A stretch of 14,078 nt of DNA. Origin: Candidatus Methanomethylophilaceae archaeon. Lineage in GTDB: Archaea > Thermoplasmatota > Thermoplasmata > Methanomassiliicoccales > Methanomethylophilaceae. The notes beneath the pieces are model-generated. The model ran no database searches, was not told where the DNA came from, and saw only the letters and a program-made list of their open reading frames with translations. The translations under genes and the position numbers were made by a program. Below, in pieces: positions 13,914 to 14,078 of this stretch; the stretch's first letter is position 1, and every line of letters begins with the position of its first letter. The stretch lies in contig JAFSYZ010000096.1 of NCBI GenBank assembly GCA_017455785.1, positions 1 to 14,078 on the forward strand. The letters run 5' to 3'.

Positions 13914-13922
13914 GTTAAATAA
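13914..13922 (-). promoter_or_regulatory. TATA-like box for the hypA-hypD operon
   Basis: The minus strand reads TTATTTAAC in an AT-rich island, centred about 26 bases before the hypA ATG at 13892. This predicts a leaderless message. Confidence 0.55.
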
Positions 13923-13955
13923 TTATAGTGAACGCACGCGACGGTTCGACTGAGT

Positions 13956-14078
13956 TCAGACCTTGCAAGAATCGCACATCTTCGAAATGGAACACTTCTC
14001 ACACCTAGGGTGGTTGGGAAGGCATACGACCTGTCCATGACGGACGAAGAAACGGTTGATGTCCGACCATCTCTCCTC
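13956..14078 (-). CDS. nth: Endonuclease III family DNA glycosylase/lyase, C-terminal end
   Basis: The frame is open from the right edge and gives the last 40 residues; the start lies beyond the window, so it is missed if a start codon is required. It reads NRFFVRHGQVVC followed by LPNHPRCEKCSISKMC, which gives C-x6-C-x2-C-x5-C, the [4Fe-4S] cluster motif that closes endonuclease III proteins, preceded by the usual 'l..HGr..C' stretch. A further CDSCKV tail follows. The enzyme removes oxidised pyrimidines and cuts at abasic sites. The catalytic Lys and Asp and the helix-hairpin-helix are upstream, so activity and exact subfamily (Nth or the related thymine-mismatch glycosylases) cannot be judged. 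Confidence 0.88.
   Translation of the reverse strand, partial: EERWSDINRFFVRHGQVVCLPNHPRCEKCSISKMCDSCKV

Noticed and set aside
13793..14038. - strand reading frame of 81 codons at the right end
   Set aside because: It overlaps hypA and the endonuclease III end in another frame; the hypA promoter and the Fe-S cysteine motif of nth explain the region.
1..14078. tRNA, rRNA, CRISPR array, transposon or prophage
   Set aside because: The few intergenic gaps show no cloverleaf, no spaced repeats, no transposase or integrase gene and no terminal repeats; gene content is housekeeping-like throughout.

Overview
This window looks like the chromosome of a methanogen-type euryarchaeon, most probably Thermoplasmatota and perhaps the Methanomassiliicoccales. 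Archaeal markers are an ArcS-type archaeosine synthase, an adjacent pyrB/pyrI pair with the four-cysteine PyrI zinc site, a UPF0200 P-loop protein, a DUF92 membrane protein and the hydrogenase maturation genes hypA and hypD. Several genes have a TATA-like box centred about 26 bases before the ATG, the usual layout of leaderless archaeal transcripts, while genes inside operons use Shine-Dalgarno sites or stop/start overlaps. The lineage assignment is an inference, since no rRNA gene or methanogenesis gene is present.

Layout, left to right. The end of a nitrilase-family gene enters on the + strand (1-240). It converges on a leftward block (243-4952) that is transcribed as: a PEP-synthase-like protein with the domain plan of rifampin phosphotransferase, an AttH/CrtC-like lipocalin-type protein, a low-molecular-weight tyrosine phosphatase, and after a small gap with its own TATA-like box, a CTP-dependent isoprenoid-alcohol kinase-like membrane protein. 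A small two-helix membrane protein (+) and an EamA transporter (-) converge at 5325/5328. A non-coding interval of about 240 bases (6195-6434) contains strong inverted repeats and may encode a small RNA. arcS (-) and pyrB (+) then diverge from a 58-base shared promoter region.

The pyrB-pyrI-UPF0200-88 aa gene set forms a tight rightward operon, followed by a DUF92 membrane protein and an AlkD-like DNA glycosylase. These converge, with an 11-base 3' overlap, on a leftward operon hypA-hypD-unknown (184 aa). The last 123 bases hold the 3' end of an endonuclease III gene, recognised by its C-terminal iron-sulfur cysteine motif.

The most interesting points are the phosphotransferase/lipocalin-like/phosphatase operon of unknown substrate, the presence in one window of homologues of both plant phytol-salvage kinases (VTE5-like and VTE6-like), an unrecognised protein locked into the hypAD operon, and the structured interval at 6234-6330. 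No tRNA, rRNA, CRISPR array, insertion sequence or integration site was seen, and no stretch above 300 bases lacks a gene.
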